Assembly (NCBI GenBank): GCA_029267635.1
Contig: JAJUIK010000003.1
Span: 172,310 to 236,309, forward strand
DNA: 64,000 nucleotides
Direction: 5' to 3'
DNA from: Moraxellaceae bacterium
GTDB taxonomy: Bacteria > Pseudomonadota > Gammaproteobacteria > Pseudomonadales > Moraxellaceae
In this document: positions 19,286 to 28,908 of the stretch, piece after piece
Numbering within the stretch: position 1 is the stretch's first letter
Layout of the letters: each line of letters starts with the position of its first letter
Position numbers and translations under genes: made by a program
Notes under the pieces: generated by a model
What the model was told of the DNA's origin: nothing
The model's input: only the letters and a program-made list of their open reading frames with translations
The model's database searches: none

Positions 19286-19855
19286 ATGAAGCTCAAAACG
19301 ACATTAGCCAGTACATGCATGCTTGGTCTATTTAGCCTAAGCCTCATGACACAGGCGAATGCACAAGCGTGGACCCTCACGCCACAAACGCAAGTGGGGT
19401 TTAATATTCGCTCTATGGGGTTTTCTCTGATAAAAGGTCAGTTTAAACAGTTCCAGTCGAATATGAATTTTGATCCTGCCACGCCACAAAATGCCTCAGC
19501 TCAGTTGGTATTGCAGATCAATAGCGTTCGCCTAAATCAACCAGGGCTGAAAGATATGGTGTTGGGAGAGGGATTCTTTTTCGTAGAAAAATATCCAACA
19601 GCGACATTCAACAGCCGTGAATTTATTGCTTTAGGCAATTATCAGTACGGTATTAAAGGCGATCTCACTTTGCGAGGAATCACCCAACCGGTAACGCTGA
19701 AGACAAGATTAAAACCCAATAGCCATAATCCACAACTGCTGGATGTAGAAGCGAAAACCGCGGTGAAACGTGGCGATTTCGGTATGAAAAAAGCTTTCGC
19801 AGGGATCGGGGAAAAAGTAAATATCGAAGTATCCGGGCAGTGGCAGGCCAAATAA
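19286..19855 (+). CDS. YceI family periplasmic protein
   Basis: 189-residue secreted lipid-binding-fold protein. The signal peptide is MKLKTTLASTCMLGLFSLSL followed by MTQANA and a cut before QAW. The mature part has the YceI pattern: W-T-L-T-P-Q-T-Q-VGFNIRSMGFSLIKGQF, FDPATPQNAS, a KYPTATFNS strand and the end VKRGDFGMKKAFAGIGEKVN. YceI proteins are thought to carry isoprenoid-type lipids; the exact role is unknown. The start was chosen at ATG 19286 rather than TTG 19277. Confidence 0.9.
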   Translation: MKLKTTLASTCMLGLFSLSLMTQANAQAWTLTPQTQVGFNIRSMGFSLIKGQFKQFQSNMNFDPATPQNASAQLVLQINSVRLNQPGLKDMVLGEGFFFVEKYPTATFNSREFIALGNYQYGIKGDLTLRGITQPVTLKTRLKPNSHNPQLLDVEAKTAVKRGDFGMKKAFAGIGEKVNIEVSGQWQAK

Positions 19856-19907
19856 ACTCGATTGGCTCATAGTATCGCTGAGGCTTTTATCGTTATTCAG
19901 TCAATGG

Positions 19908-19950
19908 AAAAACAGATACACAAATATTGCGATCTATGCGTCTGTTTTTT
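19908..19950 (+). terminator. Probable terminator after the YceI gene
   Basis: AAAAACAGA (19908-19916) pairs with TCTGTTTTT (19941-19949), with a long loop containing further partial pairing and a T run at the end. Lies between convergent genes. The long loop lowers certainty. Confidence 0.5.
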
Positions 19951-19970
19951 CGATTTTTGAAATGAGCCGT

Positions 19971-20432
19971 TTAGCCGGCTTGCAGTGCTTTTAAATCTTC
20001 TAGGACTTGCTCGGCATGGCCAGCCGCTTTCACTTTACGGTAGCTTTTGACCAGTTCACCTTTGTGGAAAATAAAGGTAGAACGCTCAATACCCATCACT
20101 TGTTTGCCATACATATTTTTTTCTTTGATCACATCAAAATGTTTGCACAGCACTTCTTCTTTATCGCTGATCAAATCGATGCTTAAAGCCTGCTTTTCGG
20201 TAAAGTTCTGATGAGATTTCACTGAATCGCGAGATACCCCAATCACCGTTGCATTCAAAGCCGCGTATTGATCTTTTAGGCTGCTGAAATCGATCGCCTG
20301 CGTAGTACAGCCAGGCGTGGAATCTTTTGGGTAAAAGTATAGAACCAGCCATTCTGATGGGATTGCACTTAAGTTGATTTCACCCGTCGTGGCCGGAAAA
20401 AACTGAGGAGGAAGCGTGATGTGTTCAGTCAT
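19971..20432 (-). CDS. bcp: Thioredoxin-dependent peroxiredoxin (Bcp/PrxQ)
   Basis: 153-residue thiol peroxidase. The peroxidatic Cys is in YPKDSTPGCTTQAIDFS; the usual PrxQ resolving Cys five residues later is replaced (CTTQAIDF, no second Cys), so it is a one-Cys-type variant or uses Cys in the LCKHFDV stretch. RSTFIFHKGELVKSYRKVK is typical of the C-terminal half. Six bases downstream of the PP-loop gene. Confidence 0.9.
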   Translation of the reverse strand: MTEHITLPPQFFPATTGEINLSAIPSEWLVLYFYPKDSTPGCTTQAIDFSSLKDQYAALNATVIGVSRDSVKSHQNFTEKQALSIDLISDKEEVLCKHFDVIKEKNMYGKQVMGIERSTFIFHKGELVKSYRKVKAAGHAEQVLEDLKALQAG

Positions 20433-20438
20433 GGGTTT

Positions 20439-21131
20439 TTATCCTGCATGATTTTCTAATTCAAGTGTCAAGAAAGCATATTCTGCATGATACAGAATTT
20501 CGCCGTATCGTACAGGAATTGCATCCTGAAAAATTGGGCCATCAATTACGGTGGTATGAAATTCGCCCCCTTCACCGCAGGGATCAATGCCACGATTTTC
20601 CAGTTGCTGAATATATTCCAGGGTTAATACTTGACCTAAATCTTCCACCATCATACCCAAGTTGAGATTGACAGTCACAATCACGGTACGAAAACCAAGC
20701 TGGATAAATTCCTCAATCACGTCACGATGTGGACGTTGCCACAGTGGCATACTCAGTTTAAGCCCTGCTTGTTGTGTAATCCGTTCATGCCAGCAACCGT
20801 GTTCCGGCATGTCCAAATCACCGGTCACTAAAACTTCTGCCCCTTGGGCTTTAGCTTGAGCCAACAGGTCTAAAAACTTGGCCTCATAATCATTCCAGCT
20901 GGAGGAGGCCGTAATGATGGGGAGGCCGAGGGCAGCAGCCTGTGCCTGAATAATTGCTCTGCTCATGGCGTGCGAGCGTGAACGCTGGCCGTTTTCTTCC
21001 AGCATGATGATCAGGCCAACTGCTTTACCTACTTGCATGGCCCGATATAAAGCCAGTGTACTGTCTTTGCCGCCACTGAAGGATACGACGAATTTGTGCT
21101 GTTCAGCGTTGCTTTGCCAATGATGTTGCAT
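20439..21131 (-). CDS. Diphthine--ammonia-ligase-like PP-loop ATPase
   Basis: 230-residue adenine-nucleotide alpha hydrolase. The PP-loop SFSGGKDSTLALYRAM lies near residue 17, then LVTGDLDMPEHGCWHERI and the family end CGEGGEFHTTVIDGPIF. It matches the Dph6/MJ0570-type family. Bacteria lack diphthamide on EF-G, so the substrate of bacterial members is open. Followed by bcp with a 6-base gap. Confidence 0.85.
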   Translation of the reverse strand: MQHHWQSNAEQHKFVVSFSGGKDSTLALYRAMQVGKAVGLIIMLEENGQRSRSHAMSRAIIQAQAAALGLPIITASSSWNDYEAKFLDLLAQAKAQGAEVLVTGDLDMPEHGCWHERITQQAGLKLSMPLWQRPHRDVIEEFIQLGFRTVIVTVNLNLGMMVEDLGQVLTLEYIQQLENRGIDPCGEGGEFHTTVIDGPIFQDAIPVRYGEILYHAEYAFLTLELENHAG

Positions 21132-21152
21132 ACATCCTCACAGAGAAATAGA

Positions 21153-21180
21153 CAAAAAAGCCTGCAAATGCAGGCTTTAT
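21153..21180 (-). terminator. Terminator of the secreted-protein gene
   Basis: AAAGCCTGC and GCAGGCTTT form a 9-bp stem around a 4-base loop. Read on the minus strand it is followed by TTTTTTGTC. It separates this gene from the PP-loop gene downstream. Confidence 0.9.
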
Positions 21181-21194
21181 CGTAGCGAGAAAAA

Positions 21195-21602
21195 TTACTT
21201 TTTCGCTTGTGCGGATTTCATCGCTTCTTCACTCAAGGTTTTCAATTTTGCAGTGAGCTGTGGACCGAAACAGGCTTGCAAGTCTTTATTTTGCTTTTGT
21301 ACAAAAGCTAAAGTGCTTGGGCTTTTTTTCTGGTTAATGGTGCTTTGAATTTGCCATTTTTGCGCATTGGTCAATTTACCATCGGCTTCCACCGCACAGC
21401 TACAGTATTTGCTGGCTTCAGCTGCGGTTAGTTTCTTACCTTTGGCTGTTTCTTCTTTACAGACATTAATCAGTGCCGCTTTCACATTGGTACTTTTGTA
21501 TGCTTCTTGAATTTTGTTGGTTTCTGCATGTGTGGTGCTGGCCATGAAAGCCGCAGCAGAGACCAGTGTCGATAGAATAATTTTCGCTTTTAACTGTTTC
21601 AT
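21195..21602 (-). CDS. Small secreted protein, unknown function
   Basis: 135-residue protein with a signal peptide (MKQLKAKIILSTLVSAAAFM then ASTTHA, cut before ETNK). The mature part has four Cys (VCKEETAK, YCSCAVEA, LQACFG), consistent with two disulfides in the periplasm, and a Lys-rich tail. The frame opens further to 21650, overlapping queC, but the signal peptide and the AGG before ATG 21602 support the shorter form. I do not recognise a named domain. Confidence 0.75.
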   Translation of the reverse strand: MKQLKAKIILSTLVSAAAFMASTTHAETNKIQEAYKSTNVKAALINVCKEETAKGKKLTAAEASKYCSCAVEADGKLTNAQKWQIQSTINQKKSPSTLAFVQKQNKDLQACFGPQLTAKLKTLSEEAMKSAQAKK

Positions 21603-21615
21603 AATGGGTACCTGG

Positions 21616-22287
21616 TTATTGCGGTCTATAACGTGTTGGATCAGGTACACCTGCGTCTAGAAAACCCTGTTTACGTAGACGGCAGCTGTCACACTTGCCA
21701 CAAGCACGCCCTTGCTCATCTGCCTGATAGCAGGAGACGGTCTGGCTATAGTCTACGCCATGTTCAATCCCCAAACGTATAATATTCGCTTTGGATAAAT
21801 GTAACAAAGGTGTTTCGAATTTTAGCGGTTTACCTTCCACACCCGCTTTGGTAGCCAGCTGCGCCATGTGGGCAAAAGCTTCAATAAATTCCGGGCGACA
21901 ATCTGGATAACCCGAATAATCGACTGCATTGATACCAATCACAATCGCTTCTGCATCAAACACTTCAGCCGCAGCCAAGGCATATGACAGGAAAATGGTG
22001 TTACGTGCCGGTACATAAGTGACCGGAATGCCTTCCTGTTCCTGCTCAGGCACATCAATATTATGGTCGGTGAGGGCAGAACCGCCCAGATTCCCCAAAT
22101 CGATATTGATTACGCGATGTTCCACGCCTGAACGCTGCGCAAGTGCTTTTGCGGCATCCAGCTCGGTGGTCGAGCGTTGGCCATAGCTGAAACTTAAAGC
22201 GATACATTCATAACGTGCTTGCGCCCAAGCCAAACAAGTGGTTGAGTCGAGGCCGCCAGATAATAAGACAATGGCACGAGGGCGCAT
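21616..22287 (-). CDS. queC: 7-cyano-7-deazaguanine synthase QueC
   Basis: 223-residue ATP-dependent enzyme making preQ0 from 7-carboxy-7-deazaguanine for queuosine tRNA modification. PP-loop is [16 protein letters not shown] at residues 7-22. The C-terminal zinc site is seen as [20 protein letters not shown]. The start at 22287 has GGAG 6-7 bases upstream; the four extra residues in the longer frame depend on a TTG. Downstream of queE by 31 bases. Confidence 0.96.
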   Translation of the reverse strand: MRPRAIVLLSGGLDSTTCLAWAQARYECIALSFSYGQRSTTELDAAKALAQRSGVEHRVINIDLGNLGGSALTDHNIDVPEQEQEGIPVTYVPARNTIFLSYALAAAEVFDAEAIVIGINAVDYSGYPDCRPEFIEAFAHMAQLATKAGVEGKPLKFETPLLHLSKANIIRLGIEHGVDYSQTVSCYQADEQGRACGKCDSCRLRKQGFLDAGVPDPTRYRPQ

Positions 22288-22318
22288 ACAATTCTCCAAT
22301 TTTCAGATTGAGGAGGGA

Positions 22319-23032
22319 TTAACGACCGGTTTCGTCATTCCATAACAATTTATGCAATTGTAACTGGAAACGGACAGGGAGGTGGTCATCTAAAATCCAT
22401 TGGGCTAAATCACGTGCCAAAGGTGGCAGTTTTACCGCATTTTTTTCTATCGCAAAGGCCGGCGAAAACCACACGGTTCCGACTTTATCCTGTAATTGGT
22501 AGTTCTGTACCTGCTGTTTGGACCATTCATAATCTTCGCGGTTACAGATGACAAACTTGATCTGGTCGTGCGGGTTTAAATAATCCAGATTGCTGAGCAG
22601 ATTACGCTGTTCTTCACCCGATGTCGGGGTTTTTAAATCCAGTACCTTGGACACACGCGGATCGACTTTAGATACATCCAGTGCACCACTGGTTTCCAGC
22701 GACACCTGACAGCCCAAATCACATAAACGGCTTAACAGTGGCAAACAGTTCGGCTGTGCCAAAGGTTCACCCCCCGTTACGCAAATATAGGGGGTCTGAT
22801 AGGACAGTGCAGTTTCAATAATATCGTCGAGCGAATGACGTTCACCCCCTTCAAAGGAATAGGTGGTATCGCAATAGCTACAACGTAAAGGACAACCGGT
22901 TAATCGGATAAAAACAGTCGGCAAGCCCGCAGTATTTGCTTCACCTTGCAGGGAATAAAAAATCTCGGTCAAGCGCAAACCCGCAGCCGGATCAGAGACA
23001 GGAATGGCAGAAGAGCGTAAAGATTTCATCAT
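22319..23032 (-). CDS. queE: 7-carboxy-7-deazaguanine synthase QueE
   Basis: 237-residue radical SAM enzyme preceding QueC in queuosine synthesis. The cluster motif CPLRCSYCD (CxxxCxxC) is near residue 47, GGEPL is at about 91, and substrate loops include FYSLQGEANTAGLPTVFIRL. Forms an operon with queC; its start follows a terminator from dapD, so it has its own promoter or depends on read-through. Confidence 0.96.
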   Translation of the reverse strand: MMKSLRSSAIPVSDPAAGLRLTEIFYSLQGEANTAGLPTVFIRLTGCPLRCSYCDTTYSFEGGERHSLDDIIETALSYQTPYICVTGGEPLAQPNCLPLLSRLCDLGCQVSLETSGALDVSKVDPRVSKVLDLKTPTSGEEQRNLLSNLDYLNPHDQIKFVICNREDYEWSKQQVQNYQLQDKVGTVWFSPAFAIEKNAVKLPPLARDLAQWILDDHLPVRFQLQLHKLLWNDETGR

Positions 23033-23049
23033 ACAAATACCGCAGGGTT

Positions 23050-23085
23050 AAAAAACAAAAATCCCTACGGTCATGATAACCGTAG
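23050..23085 (-). terminator. Terminator downstream of dapD
   Basis: CTACGGT (23065-23071) pairs with ACCGTAG (23079-23085) around a 7-base loop. On the minus strand the stem is followed by GGATTTTTGTTTTTT. It is the third hairpin in a row after dapD. Confidence 0.85.
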
Positions 23086-23089
23086 AGAC

Positions 23090-23127
23090 GAGGAGCGATT
23101 GAAGCTCCGAGGAACGACTAAAGTTCC
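23090..23127 (-). repeat. Two tandem 19-nt hairpin repeats in the dapD 3' untranslated region
   Basis: On the plus strand the copies are GAGGAGCGATTGAAGCTCC (23090-23108) and GAGGAACGACTAAAGTTCC (23109-23127), exactly head to tail. Each folds into a 5-bp stem with a 7-base loop (GGAGC/GCTCC and GGAAC/GTTCC). The change in the left arm is matched by a pairing change in the right arm, so structure is kept while sequence differs. They lie between the dapD stop (23150) and its terminator. Confidence 0.75.
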
Positions 23128-23149
23128 GCAACAGAATGAATAGAAAAAA

Positions 23150-23971
23150 TTAGTCGTCGCGTAGAAGATCGTTCAAGCTGGTTTTAGCACGAGTTTGCGC
23201 ATCTACTTTTTTCACGATGATCGCAGCGTACAAGCTGTAAGTACCGCATTTAGACGGCAAGCTACCCGCAACCACAACAGAACCTGCTGGTACGCGGCCG
23301 TAATGGATCTCGCCAGTCGCGCGGTCATAAATCTTGGTGGATTGACCAATAAACACGCCCATTGAAATTACAGAACCTTCTTCAACAATCACGCCTTCCA
23401 CGATTTCAGAACGTGCACCGATGAAGCAGTTGTCTTCAATAATGGTCGGGTTTGCTTGTAACGGCTCAAGTACGCCACCAATGCCAACACCACCAGACAA
23501 ATGTACGTTTTTACCGATTTGTGCACATGAACCGACAGTTGCCCAAGTATCTACCATGGTGCCTTCATCTACATACGCACCAATGTTGACATAAGATGGC
23601 ATCAATACCACGTTTTTCGCCTGGAAGCTGCCTTTACGCGCTACTGCTGGTGGCACGACACGTACGCCAGCCGCTTTAAATTGTTCTTCAGTCCAGCCCG
23701 AGAATTTGGTATCGACTTTGTCATAGAAACGCAGGTCGCATGACTCGATTGGTTTGTTATCATTAAGTTTGAAAGATAATAAAACCGCTTTTTTCAACCA
23801 TTGGTGAACAACCCACTCACCATTGATTTTTTCAGCTACACGAAGCGTACCGTTATCTAAACCGGCAATTGCTTCTTCAACTGCTTGGCGGATTTCTGCA
23901 GGACAATCTGCTGCAGTAAAGTTGGCACGGTTTTCAAACGCTTGCTCAATAATAGTCGAAAGCTGGGACAT
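23150..23971 (-). CDS. dapD: Tetrahydrodipicolinate N-succinyltransferase
   Basis: 273-residue hexapeptide-repeat acyltransferase of the lysine/meso-diaminopimelate pathway. The N-terminal helical domain ends near residue 100; the left-handed helix includes [36 protein letters not shown] and [20 protein letters not shown]. Strong GGAAGGAAC precedes the ATG. Monocistronic with an unusually structured 3' end. Confidence 0.97.
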   Translation of the reverse strand: MSQLSTIIEQAFENRANFTAADCPAEIRQAVEEAIAGLDNGTLRVAEKINGEWVVHQWLKKAVLLSFKLNDNKPIESCDLRFYDKVDTKFSGWTEEQFKAAGVRVVPPAVARKGSFQAKNVVLMPSYVNIGAYVDEGTMVDTWATVGSCAQIGKNVHLSGGVGIGGVLEPLQANPTIIEDNCFIGARSEIVEGVIVEEGSVISMGVFIGQSTKIYDRATGEIHYGRVPAGSVVVAGSLPSKCGTYSLYAAIIVKKVDAQTRAKTSLNDLLRDD

Positions 23972-24271
23972 GATGTTCCTTCCAAAAAAATTTCCAAGAT
24001 TTTACACTATTTGAGTCAGGATTCACTGAAAAAACACAAGACTTTTCAAATTTAAAGCACAGCGAATTTGACGCGTTGTTATAGGCGGATGAGGAGAAGT
24101 GGGTTGAGTTTACAAAAAAGTGAAAACTGACAAAAAAAGCCGTTAAACATAGCGAAACTTAACAGAAAGTAGGTCATTCGAGGCTAAAAAGCAGGGAAAC
24201 TTTTCTTTATCCTCATCTTTATGGACGAAAAGTAACAACACAAATAACAAAATCGCTTGAGGAGATAGAAT
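23972..24271. other. Divergent intergenic region dapD / outer-membrane protein
   Basis: About 300 bases without a gene. The left part has the dapD ribosome binding site and a TAAAAT that may be its -10 box. The right part is A-rich and ends in TTGAGGAG, the ribosome binding site of the outer-membrane protein. I see no RNA gene, repeat or convincing operator. Confidence 0.6.
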
Positions 24272-25006
24272 ATGAAAAGTGTAAAAACCTTAGCCATGAC
24301 ACTCGCACTCGGTGTCATCACCGCCTCAGCTTATGCACAAGATGAAATGATTGTAAGAGATGAAGGCGTATCGGATTTTTCTTTCTTTAAACCCGCTTCT
24401 GTACGGGCTGAGGTCGGAACCACCGGTTATGGTGGTGCGATTTCTTATAGTGCTAACCCTTACGTGGGCGTGACTTTGGGTTATAACGGCGGTGATATTT
24501 CCTGGTCTGATGATTTATCAATCAATGGAAATGACTATGATCTAGATATGGACAACAACCTAACGTACTTAAATGTTGAAATCCGTCCTTGGGCCAACTG
24601 GTTCTATATGGCAACGGGTGTCGCGTACATTGATAATGAATATGGTCTAGAACGTCGTCCAGGCACGAATGCTTCATTCACTGTAGATGGATCACGTTTT
24701 AATGCAGGAACAACAGATGTTCGTATCAACGGTGATTTATCTTACAAAAACAATATCGCACCTTATGTAGGTATTGGTTTCTCTCCAGCTATTAACAACC
24801 GTTGGGGCGTATTTGGTGAGATCGGTGCATACTATAATGGTAATCCGACCGCAAATCTCACTGCGAATCCAGCCGCATTAACTTTAGTGGACGATGATGG
24901 TCGTACTTTGGGGGAAGCACTTACTGAGGAAGAGCGCGAAATTCGTAACGATAATAAATACGAATGGTTACCCGTAGCCAAACTCGGTTTAAGTTTCCGC
25001 TTTTAA
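24272..25006 (+). CDS. Outer-membrane beta-barrel protein, unknown function
   Basis: 244-residue protein with a clear signal peptide (MKSVKTLAMTLALGVITASA then YAQ, cut before DEM). The mature part alternates short amphipathic strands and turns (VGVTLGYNGGDISW, YLNVEIRPWANWFYMATGVAY, VGIGFSPAINNRWGVFGEIG) and ends in GLSFRF, with the terminal Phe used for BAM recognition. Probably an 8-strand barrel of OmpW-like size. Function is not assignable. Confidence 0.75.
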   Translation: MKSVKTLAMTLALGVITASAYAQDEMIVRDEGVSDFSFFKPASVRAEVGTTGYGGAISYSANPYVGVTLGYNGGDISWSDDLSINGNDYDLDMDNNLTYLNVEIRPWANWFYMATGVAYIDNEYGLERRPGTNASFTVDGSRFNAGTTDVRINGDLSYKNNIAPYVGIGFSPAINNRWGVFGEIGAYYNGNPTANLTANPAALTLVDDDGRTLGEALTEEEREIRNDNKYEWLPVAKLGLSFRF

Positions 25007-25015
25007 ATCTAAGAC

Positions 25016-25048
25016 AGAAAAAGGGCCAGTTGATTTGGCCCTTTTTGA
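25016..25048. terminator. Bidirectional terminator
   Basis: AAAGGGCCA and TGGCCCTTT form a 9-bp stem around a 7-base loop, flanked by A-rich sequence on the left and a T run on the right. It serves both the outer-membrane protein gene and the convergent LysR gene. Confidence 0.93.
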
Positions 25049-25061
25049 TTTTTATAGGATA

Positions 25062-25985
25062 TTAATCTTCAGGATAGGCGACTTTTTTCAGTGCTTTAAT
25101 ATCGGCTTCTGGTGAGCATAGGGAAATAAACTCATAGCCATAACCCCGTAATAAATGACCTTTACGCACCGCAATCCAGGTAGTATTCACGCCAAAAATA
25201 TCAGTCTTGATCTGTTTTAAGCGATAGTCGCGTTCCGCATCATAGGCGACATCATTGACAATCCCTACGCCCATGCCGAGCTCAACATAGGTTTTGATCA
25301 CGTCGGCATCCAGTGCAGACATCACCAGATCCACATCAATACCGGCTTCCTCAAAGGCTTTGTCAATTTTAGAACGGCCGGTGAAACCGCCATGATAGGT
25401 GATGATCGGATAGTGAGCCAAGTCTTCCAAAGTGATCTTGGGAATTTGGGTCAGTGGATGGTCTTGCGGAACGATAATACTGTGCTGCCAGTTATAGTAA
25501 GGAATACTGGCCAGATTTTCCTCTGCGGTTAACGATTCTGTGGCAATGCCAATATCTGCTTCGCCCTGTAACAGCATTTCTGTGATTTCGATCGGGCTAG
25601 CTTGTTGCAGAACCAAATGGACTTTGGGAAAGGCTTTTTTAAATAGATTTACGATAGGCGGCAACACATAACGCGCTTGGGTATGCGTGGTGGCGATGGT
25701 TAAGGTGCCTTCATCCACCTTATTAAAATCATCTGCCAAGCGTTTGATATTTTCTGCATCCACCAGCATGCGTTCCACGATGCTGAGCAAGGCCTGACCG
25801 GGTTCCGTCAGACCAAGCAGACGTTTACCTTTACGGATAAACAGCTGTACCCCCAGTTCATCTTCCAGATCCTTGATATGTTTGCTGACCCCGGATTGTG
25901 AGGTGTAAAGTGCCGCAGAAGCTTCAGTTAAATTAAAGTTTTGTCGAACCGTTTCTCGAATAATTCTGAGTTGTTGAAAATTCAT
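25062..25985 (-). CDS. CysB/Cbl-type LysR family regulator
   Basis: 307-residue regulator. N-terminal helix-turn-helix is in MNFQQLRIIRETVRQNFNLT and SQSGVSKHIKDLEDELG; the effector domain starts near residue 90 and includes ATTHTQARYVLPPIV, the family's ligand region. Position directly after cysA means it most likely senses sulfur status (acetylserine or adenosine phosphosulfate in characterised relatives) and activates the cluster. The longer frame to 26027 was trimmed to the conserved MNFQQLR start. cysB versus cbl cannot be settled here. Confidence 0.9.
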   Translation of the reverse strand: MNFQQLRIIRETVRQNFNLTEASAALYTSQSGVSKHIKDLEDELGVQLFIRKGKRLLGLTEPGQALLSIVERMLVDAENIKRLADDFNKVDEGTLTIATTHTQARYVLPPIVNLFKKAFPKVHLVLQQASPIEITEMLLQGEADIGIATESLTAEENLASIPYYNWQHSIIVPQDHPLTQIPKITLEDLAHYPIITYHGGFTGRSKIDKAFEEAGIDVDLVMSALDADVIKTYVELGMGVGIVNDVAYDAERDYRLKQIKTDIFGVNTTWIAVRKGHLLRGYGYEFISLCSPEADIKALKKVAYPED

Positions 25986-26039
25986 AGTAAAGCATCCCCG
26001 GAAAAGGATGGAGGGCATGTGCTCCATCCGAATTTGCGC

Positions 26040-27104
26040 TTAAGCGACGTGTTGATCTGCGAATAAATGGAGATCGGTTGCACTGATCCAAACGGTCTGA
26101 TTGGATTTAAACTGATGTAATTTTGCTTCTTCAGTGCTTAAAGAAATTTCAATTAATCGGCCTTCACGATCCTGTAATTCTGCCACAACTTTTCCGGCAA
26201 TCCATACCTCACGCAAGAATGTTGCCTGAATGGTATTCGGTTGCGGTTGCGCATGGATATGTAATTCATCCGGACGGGCAAAGGCAATGATCTTGCCTTG
26301 CGGGGCATTCACCCGTTGCGGTAACTGGATCTGGTCTGTACCAAGATGGATAATTCCTTGCTGATGTTCGCCTTCAAAGCGGTTGGCCTGTCCTAAAAAG
26401 TCAAAGACAAAAGGGGTTGCCGGCTTTTCATAGACTTCACGTGGTGAACCAATCTGTTCGATATTGCCTTTGTTCATCACCACGATCTGATCCGCGACTT
26501 CCAGTGCTTCTTCCTGATCATGCGTCACAAAAATTGAGGTTATATGTAGTTCATCATGCAGAGTGCGCAACCAGCGGCGTAATTCCTTACGTACTTTGGC
26601 ATCTAATGCACCAAAGGGTTCATCCAGCAATAACACGCGTGGCTCAACCGCGAGGGCACGTGCCAGTGCAATCCGCTGACGCTGACCACCGGACAATTGG
26701 GCTGGATAACGATCAGCCAGAAAACCGAGCTGTACCAGATCGAGCAGACGCGTGACACGTTTTTTGATTTCGGATTCAGATGGGCGGGTACTGCGTGGAC
26801 GTACCCGTAGGCCAAAAGCGACATTTTCAAATACGGTCATGTGGCGGAACAGGGCATAGTGCTGAAAGACGAAACCGACTTGACGCTCGCGCACATGCAC
26901 ATCGGTGGCATCCTGACCTTCTAATAAGACCTGGCCAGCATCGGCAGATTCTAGACCGGCAATAATCCGTAGCAGTGTGGTCTTGCCGCAACCCGATGGA
27001 CCTAGCAAAGCCACCAGTTGACCTTCCGGAAAATCCAGCGAGATGTTGTTGAGTGCATGAAATGCACCAAAGTGTTTTTCAATATTTTTAACTTGAATAC
27101 TCAT
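26040..27104 (-). CDS. cysA: Sulfate/thiosulfate ABC transporter ATP-binding protein CysA
   Basis: 354-residue ATPase. Walker [15 protein letters not shown] is near residue 34, signature [15 protein letters not shown] near 136, Walker [12 protein letters not shown], and switch His in [12 protein letters not shown]. The C-terminal TOBE-like part begins near 235. Eleven bases follow cysW, and GACCTC spacing to the ATG is tight, typical of one operon. Confidence 0.96.
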   Translation of the reverse strand: MSIQVKNIEKHFGAFHALNNISLDFPEGQLVALLGPSGCGKTTLLRIIAGLESADAGQVLLEGQDATDVHVRERQVGFVFQHYALFRHMTVFENVAFGLRVRPRSTRPSESEIKKRVTRLLDLVQLGFLADRYPAQLSGGQRQRIALARALAVEPRVLLLDEPFGALDAKVRKELRRWLRTLHDELHITSIFVTHDQEEALEVADQIVVMNKGNIEQIGSPREVYEKPATPFVFDFLGQANRFEGEHQQGIIHLGTDQIQLPQRVNAPQGKIIAFARPDELHIHAQPQPNTIQATFLREVWIAGKVVAELQDREGRLIEISLSTEEAKLHQFKSNQTVWISATDLHLFADQHVA

Positions 27105-27115
27105 GAGGTCATTCC

Positions 27116-28006
27116 TTAAACAGTCGTATCATCATTGCGGCGGTCATGTTTTTCCTGACGTAGTTCGACCCAGGTTTTCAGAATCAGAGTCACAATCGCC
27201 AATAAAGCCAGCAGGGAGGACACGGCAAATGCAGCACTAAAGGTATATTCGTTATATAAAATTTCGACATGCAGCGGCAGAGTATTGGTTTCACCGCGAA
27301 TATGACCGGAAACCACCGAGACCGCACCGAACTCGCCCATGGCACGGGCATTACACAGAATCACGCCGTAAATCAGTCCCCATTTGATATTAGGCAGAGT
27401 GACTTTCCAAAAGGTTTGCCAGCCTGAGGCTCCCAGTACGATCGCGGCTTCTTCCTCTTCAGTGCCTTGGGCTTCCATGAGTGGAATTAGCTCACGCGCG
27501 ACAAAAGGAACGGTAATGAAAATGGTGGCCAATACAATTGCAGGGACGGCATACAAAATTTTGATGTCATGATCCAGGAACCATTCACCGAACCAGCCCT
27601 GTGTACCAAAGATCAAGACTATCATCATTCCGGCAATCACTGGTGACACCGAAAACGGCAGGTCGATGATGGTGGTTAAAATCGATTTGCCTCTAAAATT
27701 AAATTTGGCCACACACCATGCCGCTGCCACGCCAAACACTACGTTAAGGGGAACGGCAATTGCTGCTGTCAATAAGGTCAGTTTGACGGCCGAGAGGGTA
27801 TCCGGATGCACCAGAGCCTGAAAATAAACGCCGACACCCTGTTTAAAGGCTTCAACGAAGACCAGAATTAACGGCAGAATCAGACAGCTAAGAAAAAAGA
27901 TCAGAGCAATGCCGAGCAGCACATAACGTACCCAAACCGGTTCGCGGGTGGCATCCCGGGATTGCAATTGCTCAGCAAGAGTATTGCTGTTGGCAGTTAA
28001 ACTCAT
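27116..28006 (-). CDS. cysW: Sulfate ABC transporter permease CysW
   Basis: 296-residue inner-membrane permease with six predicted spans and the EAA loop ([20 protein letters not shown]) contacting Cys[17 protein letters not shown] is characteristic of CysW. ATG 28006 overlaps the cysT stop (ATGA) and has GGGAG upstream; the eleven upstream residues of the longer frame were dropped. Confidence 0.95.
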   Translation of the reverse strand: MSLTANSNTLAEQLQSRDATREPVWVRYVLLGIALIFFLSCLILPLILVFVEAFKQGVGVYFQALVHPDTLSAVKLTLLTAAIAVPLNVVFGVAAAWCVAKFNFRGKSILTTIIDLPFSVSPVIAGMMIVLIFGTQGWFGEWFLDHDIKILYAVPAIVLATIFITVPFVARELIPLMEAQGTEEEEAAIVLGASGWQTFWKVTLPNIKWGLIYGVILCNARAMGEFGAVSVVSGHIRGETNTLPLHVEILYNEYTFSAAFAVSSLLALLAIVTLILKTWVELRQEKHDRRNDDTTV

Positions 28007-28836
28007 CGTGCAGTTCTCCCGGTACGGCGGCTGGCCCAAGCTTGCAGCAGGTTAATCAACAATAAAATGCCAAAGGAAAGGATCAGCATCACCACAGCAA
28101 TTGTGGTCGCAGCAGCGTAGTCATACTCTTCCAGGCGGGAGATGATCATCAGCGGTGCAATTTCCGTTTCAAAGGGCTGGTTGCCGGCAATAAAAATCAC
28201 CGAACCATATTCACCCACACCGCGGGCAAAAGCCAAGGCAAACCCTGTCAGCAATGCAGGAAACAGGATGGGCAAAATGATTTTGCTGACAATCTGCAGG
28301 CGGTTGGCTCCGAGTGCTGAAGCCGCTTCTTCCAGTTCGGTTTCAATGTCACTCAACACCGGTTGTACAGTACGTACGACAAAGGGTAAACCGATAAAAA
28401 TCAGCGCGAGAGTAATGCCGATTGGGGTATAGGCGACCTGAATACCTAAGGGTTCCAGATATTGGCCGATCCAGCCGCTTGGGGCATATAGGGAGGTCAA
28501 TGCAATACCGGCAACAGCAGTGGGCAAGGCAAACGGTAGATCCACCAGCGCATCCACCAGGCGTTTACCGGGAAAACTGTAACGCACCAGACACCAAGCC
28601 AGCAGCAAACCAAAGATCACATTGATCAGAGCCGCCAGCAAAGCTGTGCTAAAGCTGAGTTGTAAGGATTTTAAAATCCGTTCAGAACTGAGAATTTCCC
28701 ATAAGCCACTCCAGCCTATGCCAAGAGATTTGATAAACACCGCGGATAACGGGATCAGCACAACTAGAGATAGATATGCAAGGGTAAAGCCTAGAGAAAG
28801 ACCAAATCCTGGCAGCACTCGGGATCGCTGCGACAT
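28003..28836 (-). CDS. cysT: Sulfate ABC transporter permease CysT (CysU)
   Basis: 277-residue permease with six spans. EAA loop [20 protein letters not shown], then [19 protein letters not shown], the CysT form of the conserved segment. GAGGA precedes the ATG. Overlaps cysW by four bases. First permease of the cysT-cysW-cysA run. Confidence 0.95.
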   Translation of the reverse strand: MSQRSRVLPGFGLSLGFTLAYLSLVVLIPLSAVFIKSLGIGWSGLWEILSSERILKSLQLSFSTALLAALINVIFGLLLAWCLVRYSFPGKRLVDALVDLPFALPTAVAGIALTSLYAPSGWIGQYLEPLGIQVAYTPIGITLALIFIGLPFVVRTVQPVLSDIETELEEAASALGANRLQIVSKIILPILFPALLTGFALAFARGVGEYGSVIFIAGNQPFETEIAPLMIISRLEEYDYAAATTIAVVMLILSFGILLLINLLQAWASRRTGRTAR

Positions 28837-28908
28837 GATGATTCCTCAATAAAAAACACTGACCTCGTTTAATGGCCAGTAAAATGGAACAGTGGGGCTT
28901 ACAACAAC

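Noticed and set aside
23033..23064. Riboswitch (preQ1) before queE
   Set aside because: The leader is too short and has no recognisable preQ1 aptamer; the visible hairpins belong to the dapD 3' end.
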